A stretch of 34,517 nucleotides of DNA from Clostridiaceae bacterium AF10-41 (GCA_027686065.1 JAQCTH010000041.1:1-34517); one strand, 5' to 3'; positions 15,331 to 25,685 are shown, numbered from the stretch's first letter. Notes: generated by a model not told the origin, from the letters alone. Numbers and translations: made by a program.

Positions 15331-16473
15331 TTATGCTTTTCCGTTCCATTCTTTTAATTTTTGATCTTTAAATTCCTTAAAGTATCCTCCATCAATTGCA
15401 CCCCTAATCTCTTCCATAAGCTTATTATAGAAATAAAGATTATGTAAAACACAAAGCCTCAAAGCAAGCATTTCCTTAGCCTTAAATAAATGCCTTATAT
15501 AAGCTCTAGTATAACTTTTACAAGCAGGACACTGACATCCTTCATCTATTGGTCTTGTATCCAATTCAAATTTTGCATTCATCAAATTTATTTTACCTTC
15601 TTTGGTAAAAACATGACCATGTCTACCATTCCTTGCCGGAAGAACACAATCAAAGAAATCCACTCCTCTATCAACAGCTTCTAATATATTACTTGGAGTT
15701 CCAACACCCATTAAGTATATAGGCTTATCTTCTGGTAAGTATGGCACAACGGCATCTATTATCCTATACATTTCTTCATGGGTTTCTCCAACAGCCAATC
15801 CGCCTATTGCATAGCCATCCAAGTCCATTTTTGTTATAGTCTTTGCATGCTCAATTCTTATATCCTCGTAACATCCACCTTGATTGATTCCAAATAGCAT
15901 TTGTTCTTTATTTATAGTTTCAGGAAGTGAATTTAATCTGTCCATTTCCTTTTTACATCTTTCAAGCCATCTTGTTGTTCTCGCCACTGATTTTTCTACA
16001 TAATCTCTTGTAGATGGGTTTGGAATACACTCATCAAAAGCCATAGCTATAGTTGAAGCTAAATTACTTTGAATTTGCATTGATTCTTCGGGTCCCATAA
16101 ATATCTTTTTACCATCTATATGTGATGAGAAATAAACTCCTTCTTCTTTTATCTTTCTCATTCCTGATAGTGAGAATACTTGGAACCCACCTGAATCTGT
16201 AAGTATTGGTCTATCCCAATTCATAAAATTATGTAATCCTCCAAGACTTGCCACAACCTTATCAGATGGTCTTAAATGTAAATGATATGTATTAGATAAT
16301 TCTACTTGACATCCTATTTCTTTTAAATCCGTTGTTGATACTGCACCTTTTATAACTGCTAGAGTGCCAACATTCATAAATACAGGAGTCTCTATAGTTC
16401 CATGAGAAGTTTCAAATCTTCCTCTTCTTGCTTTTCCATCCTTTTTTAGTAAAGTATATCTTTTCTTACTCAA
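15331..16473 (-). CDS. tgt: tRNA-guanine transglycosylase
   Basis: Exchanges guanine 34 of tRNAs with GUN anticodons for preQ1, the first tRNA-bound step of queuosine synthesis. The 380-residue protein is of normal length. The substrate motif LTDSGGFQVFSL lies near 90-101. The nucleophile region is DFFDCVLPARNGRHG near 265-280, and the zinc site is CQCPACKSYTRAYIRHL near 310-325. It follows queA by 21 bases, so the two successive queuosine enzymes are made together. No preQ1 riboswitch is visible in front of them. Confidence 0.97.
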   Translation of the reverse strand: MSKKRYTLLKKDGKARRGRFETSHGTIETPVFMNVGTLAVIKGAVSTTDLKEIGCQVELSNTYHLHLRPSDKVVASLGGLHNFMNWDRPILTDSGGFQVFSLSGMRKIKEEGVYFSSHIDGKKIFMGPEESMQIQSNLASTIAMAFDECIPNPSTRDYVEKSVARTTRWLERCKKEMDRLNSLPETINKEQMLFGINQGGCYEDIRIEHAKTITKMDLDGYAIGGLAVGETHEEMYRIIDAVVPYLPEDKPIYLMGVGTPSNILEAVDRGVDFFDCVLPARNGRHGHVFTKEGKINLMNAKFELDTRPIDEGCQCPACKSYTRAYIRHLFKAKEMLALRLCVLHNLYFYNKLMEEIRGAIDGGYFKEFKDQKLKEWNGKA

Positions 16474-16494
16474 AATTTCACTTCCTCTTTTCGT

Positions 16495-17523
16495 TTACTC
16501 TTTTATTAACATAGAATCTCCAAAGGAGAAAAATCTGTATTTTTCTTTAACAGCCTCATTATATGCATTCATAACATTTTTCTTACCTGCTAAAGCTGAA
16601 ACTAACATTATTAAAGTAGATTCAGGTAAATGAAAATTAGTTATCAACTCATCAATAACCTTATATTTATATCCTGGATAAATAAAAATATCTGTCCAGC
16701 CACTTTGCTCATTTACAAAACCATTTTCATCTCCAATTGTTTCTAATGTTCTTGTAGAAGTAGTTCCTACAGCTATTACCTTATTCCCATTCTTTTTAGT
16801 TTTGTTTATAATATCTGCATTTTCTTTATCTAACAAGTAGTATTCTGAATGCATTATATGTTCATTTATATCTTCTACTTTTACAGGCCTAAAGGTTCCA
16901 AGCCCAACATGAAGAGTTAAATACGCAATATTAACTCCTTTAGCTTTAATTTGTTTTAATAATTCTTCTGTAAAATGTAATCCCGCTGTTGGTGCTGCTG
17001 CTGATCCCTTTTCTTTTGAATATACTGTTTGATATCTTTCCTTGTCTTCAAGTTTTTCTGTAATATATGGTGGTAGTGGCATTTCCCCTAATTCATCAAG
17101 TACTTGTTCGAAAATACCATCATAAGAAAATTCTATTATTCTATTTCCTTCCTCCACAATATCAACTACAGTGCAAGTTAATTTACCTTCACCAAAAGTA
17201 AATTTTTGCCCAACTTTTGCTCTTTTACCTGGTTTAGCTAAGCATTCCCATTTATCTCCTTGAATTCTTTTCAGTAATAAAAATTCAATCTTACCACCAG
17301 TTTCTTCTTTTTCACCTATCAATCTTGCTGGCATAACCCTTGTATTATTTAAAACTAAAGTATCACCTTCATTTAAATACTCTATTACATCATGAAAATA
17401 TTTATGCTCTATAATGCCAGTTTTTTTATCTAAAATCATTAACCTAGAAGAATCTCTCTTTTCTAATGGGTGTTGTGCAATTAATTCCTCTGGTAAATAA
17501 AAATCAAAATCGCTTACCTTCAT
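16495..17523 (-). CDS. queA: S-adenosylmethionine:tRNA ribosyltransferase-isomerase QueA
   Basis: Transfers and rearranges the ribosyl part of S-adenosylmethionine onto preQ1 in tRNA to form epoxyqueuosine. The 342-residue protein is full length. Family marks are the start [24 protein letters not shown] (split by loops), the [13 protein letters not shown] motif near 57-69, [14 protein letters not shown] near 177-190, and [13 protein letters not shown] near 203-215. It is placed between ruvB and tgt, the usual Firmicute order. RBS GGGAGAAG precedes the ATG. Confidence 0.97.
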   Translation of the reverse strand: MKVSDFDFYLPEELIAQHPLEKRDSSRLMILDKKTGIIEHKYFHDVIEYLNEGDTLVLNNTRVMPARLIGEKEETGGKIEFLLLKRIQGDKWECLAKPGKRAKVGQKFTFGEGKLTCTVVDIVEEGNRIIEFSYDGIFEQVLDELGEMPLPPYITEKLEDKERYQTVYSKEKGSAAAPTAGLHFTEELLKQIKAKGVNIAYLTLHVGLGTFRPVKVEDINEHIMHSEYYLLDKENADIINKTKKNGNKVIAVGTTSTRTLETIGDENGFVNEQSGWTDIFIYPGYKYKVIDELITNFHLPESTLIMLVSALAGKKNVMNAYNEAVKEKYRFFSFGDSMLIKE

Positions 17524-17559
17524 TTTTCTTCTCCCAATCCATTTTGTTTAGTAATTAAA

Positions 17560-18591
17560 TTATTCTTTAAATAATCTTTGTTGTTCTCCTGTCACTTTTC
17601 TTTTTCCCTTATTTCTTCCTAAATGATTATATGCTTTTTCTGTAGCAACTCTTCCTCTTGATGTTCTTACTATGAATCCAGTTTGTAATAAATATGGTTC
17701 ATAAACATCTTCTACAGTTCCAAGCTCTTCTCCTATAAAATACGAAAGGGTTTCTATACCTACAGGTCCTCCATTAAAATTATCTATTATTGCTTCTAAA
17801 ATTTTATTGTCAACTCTATCAAACCCCTTATCATCTACTTCTAGAAGCTCAAGTGCAGCTTTTGCTTCTTTATAACTTATAAGAGAATCTGAGTAAACCT
17901 CTGCATAGTCTCTAACTCTTTTTAGTAATCTATTTGCTATTCTTGGAGTTCCCCTAGACCTTCTTGCAAGCTCATATGCTCCTTCTTCTGTTATATCACA
18001 TTTTAATACAAAAGCAGATCTAATTATAATCTCTCTAAGCTGTTCCTCTGTATAGTATTGCATATCACAAAGAACTCCAAATCTATCCCTTAATGGAGCT
18101 GTTAACATACCTATTCTTGTAGTTGCTCCTATTAAAGTAAACTTAGGCAAATCTAATCTTATAGATTTTGCTGCTGCTCCTTTTCCTATAACAATATCAA
18201 GAACATAATCCTCCATAGCTGGATAAAGTATTTCTTCTACATTTCTATTTAATCTATGAATTTCATCTATAAATAAAACATCGTTATCCTTAAGAGTAGT
18301 TAATATTGCTGCTAAATCTCCAGCTCTTTCTATTGCTGGACCTGACGTTATCTTTAGTTCTCCATTCATTTCTTTTGCTATTATATTAGCTAATGTAGTT
18401 TTTCCAAGACCAGGCGGACCATATAGCAATACATGATCTAATGCTTCATTTCTATTTTGAGCTGCTTTTACAAATATGCTTAACCTTTCCTTAACTTTAT
18501 CTTGACCTATATATTCACCTAAACTTTGAGGTCTCAAACTTAAAGTATTACCATCTTCAAAGATTTCTTGTGGTGTTATTATTCTTTCCAT
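17560..18591 (-). CDS. ruvB: Holliday junction branch migration ATPase RuvB
   Basis: Hexameric AAA+ motor that drives branch migration at Holliday junctions with RuvA. The 343-residue protein has Walker [15 protein letters not shown] near 54-67 and Walker [12 protein letters not shown] near 105-115. Sensor 1 is TLIGATTR near 152, the arginine finger region is [11 protein letters not shown] near 163-173, and a C-terminal winged helix ends with [16 protein letters not shown]. It follows ruvA by 9 bases and is translated from the same transcript. The stop comes 36 bases before queA. Confidence 0.98.
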   Translation of the reverse strand: MERIITPQEIFEDGNTLSLRPQSLGEYIGQDKVKERLSIFVKAAQNRNEALDHVLLYGPPGLGKTTLANIIAKEMNGELKITSGPAIERAGDLAAILTTLKDNDVLFIDEIHRLNRNVEEILYPAMEDYVLDIVIGKGAAAKSIRLDLPKFTLIGATTRIGMLTAPLRDRFGVLCDMQYYTEEQLREIIIRSAFVLKCDITEEGAYELARRSRGTPRIANRLLKRVRDYAEVYSDSLISYKEAKAALELLEVDDKGFDRVDNKILEAIIDNFNGGPVGIETLSYFIGEELGTVEDVYEPYLLQTGFIVRTSRGRVATEKAYNHLGRNKGKRKVTGEQQRLFKE

Positions 18592-18600
18592 AGTTCACCT

Positions 18601-19206
18601 CTATCCCATAAGAACCTTTAAGCAATTTTTTATTATATTTTCTAATGTATCTGTTTTATCAACTTTTTTAATCGAAGCTTCTGCTTCTTTTTCTGAATAA
18701 CCAAGAGCTAAAAGTGCTCCTAATGCTTCTGCTATGTTACTTGCATTGTTTGGAACTAAATCTTCAAAATCTCCTGAGTCTTGACTTCCGCTAATCATTT
18801 CTTCTTTCTTTATTTTATCTTTAAGCTCTAGTATTATTCTTGCCGCTGTCTTCTTTCCAATCCCAGGGGCTCTACAAAGATGCTTTTCGTCTCCCATCAT
18901 TATTGCATATTTTAAGTTATTTATTCTACTAATAGACAATAATGATAAAGCGGCTTTTGAGCCAACTCCATTTATAGAAAGAAGTAACTTAAACATTTCA
19001 AGTTCTTCTCTGGAATTAAATCCATATAACCCTATAAAATCTTCTCTTACTATTTGCTCAATATAAAGTTTAGCTTCTTCGTCAACTTTAGGCATAGATG
19101 ACATAGTTGCTCCTGATGTAAATATTTTGTATCCGATTCCATTATTTTCAATAATAATATAATCTTTATATATCCCTTTATATATCCCTACTATGTATTC
19201 ATACAT
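18601..19206 (-). CDS. ruvA: Holliday junction branch migration protein RuvA
   Basis: Tetrameric protein that binds the four-way junction and loads RuvB. The 201-residue length is normal. It has an N-terminal OB-fold domain (MYEYIVGIYKGIYKDYIIIE...). Two helix-hairpin-helix motifs follow, with LLSINGVGSKAALSLLS near 71-87 and LCRAPGIGKKTAARIILELKD near 107-127. The C-terminal domain is ASNIAEALGALLALGYSEKEA. GGAGGG lies 9 bases before the ATG. It heads the ruvA-ruvB-queA-tgt unit. The ruvC gene is not next to it, as is normal in Firmicutes. Confidence 0.97.
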   Translation of the reverse strand: MYEYIVGIYKGIYKDYIIIENNGIGYKIFTSGATMSSMPKVDEEAKLYIEQIVREDFIGLYGFNSREELEMFKLLLSINGVGSKAALSLLSISRINNLKYAIMMGDEKHLCRAPGIGKKTAARIILELKDKIKKEEMISGSQDSGDFEDLVPNNASNIAEALGALLALGYSEKEAEASIKKVDKTDTLENIIKNCLKVLMG

Positions 19207-19357
19207 ACAACCAAACCCTCCAATGCCATTTTTCTTAAATCATGATAATTATATTTTATCTATACTACACTTTAACATTATCTAAAAAATAATTCAACTT
19301 ATTCAATTTATTGATTAAAGTAAATAACAGTATAAAATATAACTATTACTAATTTTA

Positions 19358-19414
19358 TCTAATATATAAAAGAGTTATCCAAAACTAATTCTAAACTAAT
19401 TCTAGATAACTCTT
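19358..19414 (-). terminator. Rho-independent terminator after the DegV gene
   Basis: A 10-base stem, AAGAGTTATC (19370-19379) with GATAACTCTT (19405-19414), is followed on the minus strand by TTATATATTAG. The loop is 25 bases long and contains an exact 11-base tandem duplication (19382-19392 and 19393-19403). A T run on the plus side at 19427-19434 is further away. Confidence 0.75.
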
Positions 19415-19485
19415 AAAATATATTAATTTTTTTTAAATACTAATGAATAATACCAATAAACTTATTAACTTATATATTTATTTTA

Positions 19486-20352
19486 TTATCTATTCTCTCC
19501 AATAAAAAATAAAGCAATTGTCCCTGGACCTGAATGTGAACCTACTGCTGGCCCTACATTGTTTATAATAACTTCCTTAACCTGTACTTCATTTAAAATT
19601 AAATCCTTTAAATGTTCAGCTTCACTTAAACAATCTCCATGACTTATAAATATTGTTTGTTCTTCTGGTTTTATAATTCTTTCTTTTAGACTTTCTTGCA
19701 ATCCCTTAATTGATTTTTTCCTTCCCTTCACTTTAGACACAGGTATTAATCTTCCTTCATCGTCTACATGTAATATAGGCTTTATATTTAACATAGTTCC
19801 TACTATGGCAGCAGTGCTAGACACCCTTCCACCTCTTTTTAAATGATTTAAATCATCTACTGTAAACCAATGATTAACTTTTAATTTATTATCCTCTATC
19901 CAAGTTACTACCTCATCTTTGCTTGAGCCATTTTTAAGCATATTAGCTGCATAATAAACTACAAGCCCTAATCCCATAGATGCGCATTTTGTATCTATTA
20001 TAGTTATATCCGCCGAAGAAATGTCTCCTTCAATATTTTCTTTTGCTATTCTAGCACTATTTACACATCCACTTAATGCTGATGAAAAACCTATATAAAT
20101 TATTGAATAGCCTTGATTAGAATATTTCTTAAAGACCTCCGTAAATTCATATGCGTTAACCTGTGATGTTGATGGCATTTCGCCTGCTCTTATCATATCA
20201 TAAAACGCTTTATACTCTATACTCTGACCTAAATCATCTTTAATTTCCTCACCTTTTATATTAACACTAAGTGGCATTACTTCTATATTATTTTCTTTCA
20301 CAAAATCTATAGGTAAATCACAACAAGAATCTGTTAAAATAATTGTCTTCAT
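19486..20352 (-). CDS. DegV family fatty-acid-binding protein (FakB-like)
   Basis: DegV proteins bind a fatty acid in the cytoplasm; FakB members present it to the kinase FakA for phosphorylation and phospholipid synthesis. I place the start at ATG 20352 (288 residues), with GGAGGAG 7 bases upstream; the upstream codons add nothing conserved. It begins MKTIILTDSCCDLP, the family opening. Then come the N-terminal domain motif PLSVNIKGEEIKDD, the TSQVNAYEF motif near 59-67, and IYIGFSSALSGCVNSARIA near 82-100. The C-terminal part has LKRGGRVSSTAAIVGTMLNIKPIL near 172-195 and GPAVGSHSGPGTIALFF near the end, which frame the fatty-acid carboxylate. A fakA gene is not in the window. It is a single-gene unit ended by a terminator. 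Confidence 0.92.
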   Translation of the reverse strand: MKTIILTDSCCDLPIDFVKENNIEVMPLSVNIKGEEIKDDLGQSIEYKAFYDMIRAGEMPSTSQVNAYEFTEVFKKYSNQGYSIIYIGFSSALSGCVNSARIAKENIEGDISSADITIIDTKCASMGLGLVVYYAANMLKNGSSKDEVVTWIEDNKLKVNHWFTVDDLNHLKRGGRVSSTAAIVGTMLNIKPILHVDDEGRLIPVSKVKGRKKSIKGLQESLKERIIKPEEQTIFISHGDCLSEAEHLKDLILNEVQVKEVIINNVGPAVGSHSGPGTIALFFIGENR

Positions 20353-20484
20353 AGTCATCTCCTCCAAACATATTTTTATAGTTTTTAATATGCATCCATT
20401 ATACATCTATATATAAATTTTTTCCATTAACTTAATAAATATTTAAAATATATAAACTTATATAATAAATATATACATTATTTA

Positions 20485-21657
20485 TCAATTTAATTCCTCT
20501 TCTTTACATTGTCTTGAAATATTTAATAATATCCCAATTGCCGATAAATTAAAGACTAAAGATGTTCCACCGTAACTTATAAGAGGCATTGGGACCCCTG
20601 TTACAGGCATAGAACCAGTTACAACTGCAATATTTATTATAGCTTGTATAGAAATTACTGAAATTATTCCAATAGCAAGTAAATATCCATAATTGTCTCT
20701 TGCCTTAACTGCTATAGACGTCCCCTTTATTGCTATAAAGATAAAAAGACAAATTATAAATATACATCCTATAAGTCCTAATTCCTCACCTATAATAGCA
20801 AATATGAAGTCATTATGTGGCTCAGGCATAAAAAGAGCTTTTTGCCTTGAATTACCAAGCCCTACCCCAAATAATCCACCTGATCCAAGGGCATAAAGAG
20901 ATTGTACAAGCTGATAGCTATCTCCTGATGTATCTGCCCATGGATTTAAAAAGCTTGTAAGTCTTTTTAGCCTATAACTTTCTACAAAAATCAATCCCAT
21001 TCCAGCTGTTAACCCAATTGGAATAAGTGAGAGTAAATGACTTATTTTAGCTCCACCTGCCAATATCATAACAAATGCAACCATCATAACTATAGCCGTT
21101 ATACTTAAGTTTTTTTCAAGTAATATTAGTACTGCAAAAACTGCTGCTATAGCTAAATAAAATATTGTTCCTTCTCCAAATTTCTTTATTTTTCCTTTTC
21201 TTTGATCTATTAATAATGCTAAATAAAGCACAACCACATATTTTGCTAACTCAGATGGTTGAAATGATAATGGTCCAAGTCTTATCCATCTAACAGCTCC
21301 ATTTATATCTGCACCCGCAAATAAAACCACCACTAATAAACCTAATGTAATTATCACTATCCACGGTGTCCATTTCTTATAAATATGATAATCTATAGAC
21401 ATTGTAACAATCATTCCTATTATACCTACTACAGACCATGTTATTTCTTTAAAAAAATAAAAATCTGAATTATATACATCTTTTTGGTATAAGGCGTAGT
21501 ATGAGCTTGATGAATATACCATAACTATTCCTATAACTAGCAACACTAATATAGCACATAGCAAACTATAGTCAATATTTTTCATTTTAATTTTCTTTCT
21601 TCTTAAAGTTGACCGGCTTCTTCTCCCTTTTATACTTAATTCTCTTACTTTATCCAT
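20485..21657 (-). CDS. SEDS peptidoglycan polymerase, FtsW/SpoVE type
   Basis: Membrane glycosyltransferase that polymerises lipid II, working with a class B PBP. The 390-residue protein has a basic cytoplasmic N-terminus (KGRRSRSTLRRKKIKMK) and about ten membrane helices. It has conserved SEDS segments: MVYSSSSYYAL near 46, VRWIRLGPLSFQPSELAKY near 121-139 with the QPSE motif, and GLFGVGLGNSRQKALFMPEPHNDFIFAIIGEELG near 258-291. The C-terminal part has GVPMPLISYGGTSLVFNL near 356-373. The paired PBP lies 19 bases upstream, so the two form one polymerase-crosslinker unit. Whether it serves division (FtsW) or the spore cortex (SpoVE) cannot be decided here. Confidence 0.92.
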   Translation of the reverse strand: MDKVRELSIKGRRSRSTLRRKKIKMKNIDYSLLCAILVLLVIGIVMVYSSSSYYALYQKDVYNSDFYFFKEITWSVVGIIGMIVTMSIDYHIYKKWTPWIVIITLGLLVVVLFAGADINGAVRWIRLGPLSFQPSELAKYVVVLYLALLIDQRKGKIKKFGEGTIFYLAIAAVFAVLILLEKNLSITAIVMMVAFVMILAGGAKISHLLSLIPIGLTAGMGLIFVESYRLKRLTSFLNPWADTSGDSYQLVQSLYALGSGGLFGVGLGNSRQKALFMPEPHNDFIFAIIGEELGLIGCIFIICLFIFIAIKGTSIAVKARDNYGYLLAIGIISVISIQAIINIAVVTGSMPVTGVPMPLISYGGTSLVFNLSAIGILLNISRQCKEEELN

Positions 21658-21676
21658 CTTATCTCCTACTATCTTT

Positions 21677-23884
21677 TTATTTCAAATCTAATTTTACTTT
21701 CGTTCCCTTTTCAATCAATTTCCCTGCAATAACATCTTGACTCTCTACTACTCCACTTCCATTAGTCTTATATGCTATTTCTAAACTATTTAAAATATTA
21801 ACTGCTTCTTCTAAAGTTTTACCTTTTAAATCTGGCATTATAAGTTTATCAATATCATTCTTATAATCATCTACATTTAAACTTATAAGAGAGTTTTCCT
21901 CAACTAATGACCCTGGATATGGTTCCATATTATTTACTTTTGAAGCATCTTTTCCTATATCTATATTTAATTTACTATTTTCTAATATTTTTTTAGCTTC
22001 ATTAACTGATTTTCCTCTTAATTCAGGTACTACTACTTTATTTTTCTCTAAATATCTTTCAGTATAAACTTGAGAATCCATATAAGTAAATATCTCAGAT
22101 AATAATGATTTTAATATTGGAGTAGTTACTGGTCCACCATAATATTGTCCTGCACTTGGATCTTCAACTTTTATAAATATAGTTACTTGTGGATTTTCCA
22201 CAGGATATAGAGCAACTACAGATGCTATATATTTATCCTCTGAGTATCCTCCTAATATAGGATCAACTTTTTGAGCTGTTCCTGTCTTTCCTCCAACTCT
22301 TCTATCTTTCCCCATAAAGGCACCTATTTCCTGCCCTTGATTTATAGTTCTTTCTAAATAATCTCTTAATGTTGCTGTTGTTGATTCTGAAATTATATTT
22401 TTCTCTATAATTGGCCTAAATTGTTCATCTATAACTTTTGTTCCATTGTTAGCCTTATGAGATATCTCTTTCATCATATGAGGTTGAATTAAAGTTCCTC
22501 CATTTGCTATTGCATTGAATGCTCTCATAAGTTGAATACTGTTTACGGTATTAGTTTGTCCAAAAGATATAGTTGCCAAGTCCATTTCACTCATATCACT
22601 TACTGACTTTATTATTCCCTCTGATTCACCAGGAAGGTCAATCTTAGTTAATTTACCAAATTCAAATTTATCTATATATTCTCTTAACTTTGCACTACCT
22701 AATCTAGATCCTAATTCCATAAATCCTACATTACAAGAATTTTGTAATATTTGAGGAAGAGTTTGAGTTCCATGTCCAGCTGTATTCCAACATTTTATAG
22801 TTGTTGATCCAAATTTCACTCCTCCATCACAATAAAATGTATCATTTTCATGTGCAACTCCTTCTTCTATTGCAGCCGCCATAGTAATATTTTTAAATGT
22901 TGATCCTGGCTCAAAATTATTGCTTATAGCACTATTTCTAAACATATTTTGAAGTTTTTCAAAATCATTTTCTCCATCAAAATTTTCGTATTCTTCATAC
23001 GGATTATTGGGATTAAAATCTGGTTTATTTACCATAGCTAAGATTTCACCATTATTGGGATTCATAACTATTATTGAAACTTCTTTAGCTTTATTATCTT
23101 CAAATCCTTTTTCAGCAGCTTTTTCTGCCATTAATTGAATATTCTCATCTATAGTCAACATAACATCATTACCGTTAACAGGACTCGCATATTTTACAGT
23201 TTGGAATGGTAATTCTCTTAGTGAACCGTCTATTTGTGCTATTTTATATCCTACTAACCCCTTTAACTGATCATTATACTCAAGTTCCACTCCGTTTAAT
23301 CCAACATTGTCAGAATTTACACCACCTAATACATGGGCTAAAAATTTATTATTTGGATAGTATCTTTTTGGGTTTATTGAAATAATAACTCCATATATAT
23401 CTAAAGCCTTAATTTTATCAGCAACTTCTTTTTCAATTCCAGTAATAAGAGTACTAGTTTTTACTTCAACTCCTTCTTCATTAATTGGATTAAACTTTTT
23501 ATTTACCTCATCTTTCGTTAATCCTGAAGCAGCAGCTAGATCTTCTACAACTTTATCTTTTGTAATTTCTTCATCTGTTATATATGTATCTATTGCTTTT
23601 AAATCTAAATCTACTCTATATACATCTATTGAAGTTGCTAGTATTGATCCACTTCTATCTTTTATGTCTCCCCTATTTGCTTCTACAGTTACTTGAGAGT
23701 TCCATTGTCCTTGAGCCATATGCTTGTATTCTTTATTTTTATATATCATAATATAAGTTAGCCTTCCTATTAAAGATAAAAATATTATACAAATAATTAT
23801 ACTGCTATATAATGCTCTTTCTCTTGAATAAATACTTTTAGTTTTACTATTTCTTCTTTTAGTAGTTTTATCTCTATTGCTCAT
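21677..23884 (-). CDS. Class B penicillin-binding protein with two PASTA domains, SpoVD/PBP2B type
   Basis: Crosslinks peptidoglycan as transpeptidase. The 735-residue protein has a basic cytoplasmic tail, one membrane anchor (about 27-48), and a dimerisation domain with RGDIKDRSGSILATS at 71-85. The transpeptidase domain carries S328-T-F-K331, S383-C-N385 and K533-T-G535, all intact. Two PASTA domains lie at about 617-670 and 681-735. Two PASTA modules resemble division PBP2B; single-PASTA SpoVD is the sporulation form, so the choice is open. RBS GGGGG precedes the ATG. It is co-transcribed with the SEDS gene downstream from the promoter at 23935-23964. Confidence 0.92.
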   Translation of the reverse strand: MSNRDKTTKRRNSKTKSIYSRERALYSSIIICIIFLSLIGRLTYIMIYKNKEYKHMAQGQWNSQVTVEANRGDIKDRSGSILATSIDVYRVDLDLKAIDTYITDEEITKDKVVEDLAAASGLTKDEVNKKFNPINEEGVEVKTSTLITGIEKEVADKIKALDIYGVIISINPKRYYPNNKFLAHVLGGVNSDNVGLNGVELEYNDQLKGLVGYKIAQIDGSLRELPFQTVKYASPVNGNDVMLTIDENIQLMAEKAAEKGFEDNKAKEVSIIVMNPNNGEILAMVNKPDFNPNNPYEEYENFDGENDFEKLQNMFRNSAISNNFEPGSTFKNITMAAAIEEGVAHENDTFYCDGGVKFGSTTIKCWNTAGHGTQTLPQILQNSCNVGFMELGSRLGSAKLREYIDKFEFGKLTKIDLPGESEGIIKSVSDMSEMDLATISFGQTNTVNSIQLMRAFNAIANGGTLIQPHMMKEISHKANNGTKVIDEQFRPIIEKNIISESTTATLRDYLERTINQGQEIGAFMGKDRRVGGKTGTAQKVDPILGGYSEDKYIASVVALYPVENPQVTIFIKVEDPSAGQYYGGPVTTPILKSLLSEIFTYMDSQVYTERYLEKNKVVVPELRGKSVNEAKKILENSKLNIDIGKDASKVNNMEPYPGSLVEENSLISLNVDDYKNDIDKLIMPDLKGKTLEEAVNILNSLEIAYKTNGSGVVESQDVIAGKLIEKGTKVKLDLK

Positions 23885-23934
23885 ATTCTTCCCCCATGCA
23901 ACTATTTAAATAATTATTTATAGGTTGTCCCTTA

Positions 23935-23964
23935 ATTATAACAAAACCAGATTCATTATGTAAA
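23935..23964 (-). promoter_or_regulatory. Promoter of the PBP-SEDS unit
   Basis: Minus strand -35 TTTACA (23959-23964), 18-base spacer and -10 TATAAT (23935-23940), with a TGT just before the -10 box (extended -10). This looks like a sigma-A promoter, which favours vegetative expression over purely sporulation-specific control. Confidence 0.65.
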
Positions 23965-23980
23965 TTATTTCCTTTGTTTT

Positions 23981-24018
23981 GATTTAAATAAAAAGTAAAA
24001 GTGGATACCACCTTTACT
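23981..24018 (-). terminator. Terminator after msrB
   Basis: An 11-base stem with one A/C mismatch, 23994-24004 with 24008-24018, closes an ATA loop. On the minus strand it is followed by TTTTTATTTAAATC. It begins inside the msrB stop codon. Confidence 0.75.
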
Positions 24019-24460
24019 ATTTATTTTCAAATAACTCTAAATATTTTTCGTAACCTTCTTCTTTCATTTGATTTTTAGGTATAAATTTTAATGCTGCAGA
24101 ATTAATACAATATCTAAGACCACCTAATTCTTCTGGTCCATCACAAAATACATGACCTAAATGAGAATCCGAATTTTTGCTTCTCACTTCTGTTCTAACC
24201 ATGCCATGACTTTTATCTACTTTCTCTTTAATTAACTTTCTATCTATTGGTTTTGAAAAAGCTGGCCATCCACAACCAGAATTAAATTTATCTGTTGACA
24301 TAAATAATGGTTCTAAAGAAACTATATCTACATAAATTCCTTCTTTAAAATTATCATCATATTCATTTATAAAAGGTGGCTCTGTAGCATTTTCCTGTGT
24401 AACTTTATATTGAATTTCTGTTAACTTACTTTTTAATTCTTCTTTTTTTATATTTGTCAT
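24017..24460 (-). CDS. msrB: Peptide-methionine (R)-S-oxide reductase MsrB
   Basis: Repairs oxidised methionine (R epimer) in proteins. The 147-residue protein has the MsrB pattern: [13 protein letters not shown] at 60-72, [25 protein letters not shown] at 85-109 with H100 and H103, and catalytic Cys118 in [14 protein letters not shown]63 may be the resolving cysteine. The two CxxC pairs that bind zinc in many MsrB proteins are absent, so this is the zinc-free form. RBS GGAGG lies 8 bases before the ATG. No msrA lies beside it. It follows the secreted-protein gene by 44 bases and may share its transcript. Confidence 0.95.
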   Translation of the reverse strand: MTNIKKEELKSKLTEIQYKVTQENATEPPFINEYDDNFKEGIYVDIVSLEPLFMSTDKFNSGCGWPAFSKPIDRKLIKEKVDKSHGMVRTEVRSKNSDSHLGHVFCDGPEELGGLRYCINSAALKFIPKNQMKEEGYEKYLELFENK

Positions 24461-24504
24461 AGTACATCCTCCATTTATATTATAAAGGCATTTGAATAAA
24501 ATTT

Positions 24505-24882
24505 CTATTTATTCTTAGTAATAAATATTCTTTTAATAACTGTTTGTGGTGGCTCTGACTTAGTCATAGCTTCATTTACTCTTGCATATACAAGATCTCC
24601 CTTATCAATAACTATATCTTCTTCTTTATCATTTGTTGAATTCATAACTTTCGTTTCATTATCTATCATCCCAACTACAGTTATTCTACTAACTTCTTTT
24701 CCCTTCATATAACCTTGTATAGTAACTCTTGTATTACCATCATCTGCTTTTTGAACCTCTAATACTTCTCCTATTACAACTGGACTTTTAGCTGATATTG
24801 CTTTCTCAGGTTTTGCTCCAACTAAAATTCCTGAAAAAATAGTCATTAAACAAATTGCTATTAATGATTTTTTAAACTTCAT
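24505..24882 (-). CDS. Secreted protein of unknown function
   Basis: I do not recognise this 125-residue protein. It has a clear export signal: basic MKFKKS, a hydrophobic core [17 protein letters not shown], and a likely cleavage site after AISA near residue 31. There is no lipobox cysteine, so it should be released or loosely held. The mature part of about 94 residues has alternating beta-strand patterns ([43 protein letters not shown]), as in a small beta barrel or OB-like fold. It has no cysteine. RBS GGAGG precedes the ATG. It lies between the glycosylase gene and msrB in the same direction. Confidence 0.75.
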   Translation of the reverse strand: MKFKKSLIAICLMTIFSGILVGAKPEKAISAKSPVVIGEVLEVQKADDGNTRVTIQGYMKGKEVSRITVVGMIDNETKVMNSTNDKEEDIVIDKGDLVYARVNEAMTKSEPPQTVIKRIFITKNK

Positions 24883-24954
24883 TTTAACTTCCTCCTTAGT
24901 TCATAATCACTAATAGTTTTTTCCTCTTTAATATAAATATTCATTTTCTTATAT

Positions 24955-25566
24955 TTATTTTTTTGAAACATATAAATTATCTTTAATATAAAATCTCCAC
25001 TTAAAATCCTTAGCTTCTTCAGCGTAATCTATTCCTACTCTAGTGGTTTTAGCTATTTCAATATTTTTTCTTTCATTATATTCTAGGTATAATCCATTAT
25101 CTCGGTATAGCTTTTTATAGTTATCTTCTCTTGTAATATTTAAAGCAATACATAGCTTAGATGGTCCATTAGTTAAATTTCTCTTTTGTACGTTTGTTAA
25201 TTCACTATAATTTTTCTTAAATCTAATATTAGATAAATAATCAAAATTATCAATAGGCTCAACAGCTCTTATTAAAACCGCCTCTGGTTCATCTTTTATA
25301 TTAGTTACTATATTAACACAATGATATAGCCCATAAATAAAATAAACATATGCTATTCCACCTTCTTCAAACAAAGGTTTTGTTCTTTCTGTTCTTTTAT
25401 AGTTATAAGCATGACAAGCTTTATCTGTAGCTCCTATGTAACTTTCTGTTTCTACTATTATAGATTTAATTTTTATACCATCAATTTCTCTAACTAAGTA
25501 GTGTCCTAATATGCTTTCGGCTACTTCAATAGCCCCTTGTCTATAAAATTCTTTTTCAATTATCAT
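24955..25566 (-). CDS. DNA-3-methyladenine glycosylase, Mpg/AAG family
   Basis: Removes 3-methyladenine and other alkylated or deaminated purines from DNA as the first step of base excision repair. The 203-residue length is typical. [17 protein letters not shown] at 38-54 carries the catalytic glutamate E41, the intercalating tyrosine Y43 and H52, by alignment to human AAG E125, Y127 and H136. The pocket segment [20 protein letters not shown] follows at 69-88. Then come AVLIRAVEP near 96-104 and [19 protein letters not shown] lies 8 bases before the ATG. It has a long AT-rich leader and appears to be transcribed alone or with the next two genes. Confidence 0.95.
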   Translation of the reverse strand: MIIEKEFYRQGAIEVAESILGHYLVREIDGIKIKSIIVETESYIGATDKACHAYNYKRTERTKPLFEEGGIAYVYFIYGLYHCVNIVTNIKDEPEAVLIRAVEPIDNFDYLSNIRFKKNYSELTNVQKRNLTNGPSKLCIALNITREDNYKKLYRDNGLYLEYNERKNIEIAKTTRVGIDYAEEAKDFKWRFYIKDNLYVSKK

Positions 25567-25685
25567 AATAAATCTCCAAATACTAAATATTATAAAATTA
25601 ATTATCTTTCATAACTTTATTATTTATTATACTACCATATTTATTCCTTAATTATTTCATATTTATGACTTATTTAATTTTAATT

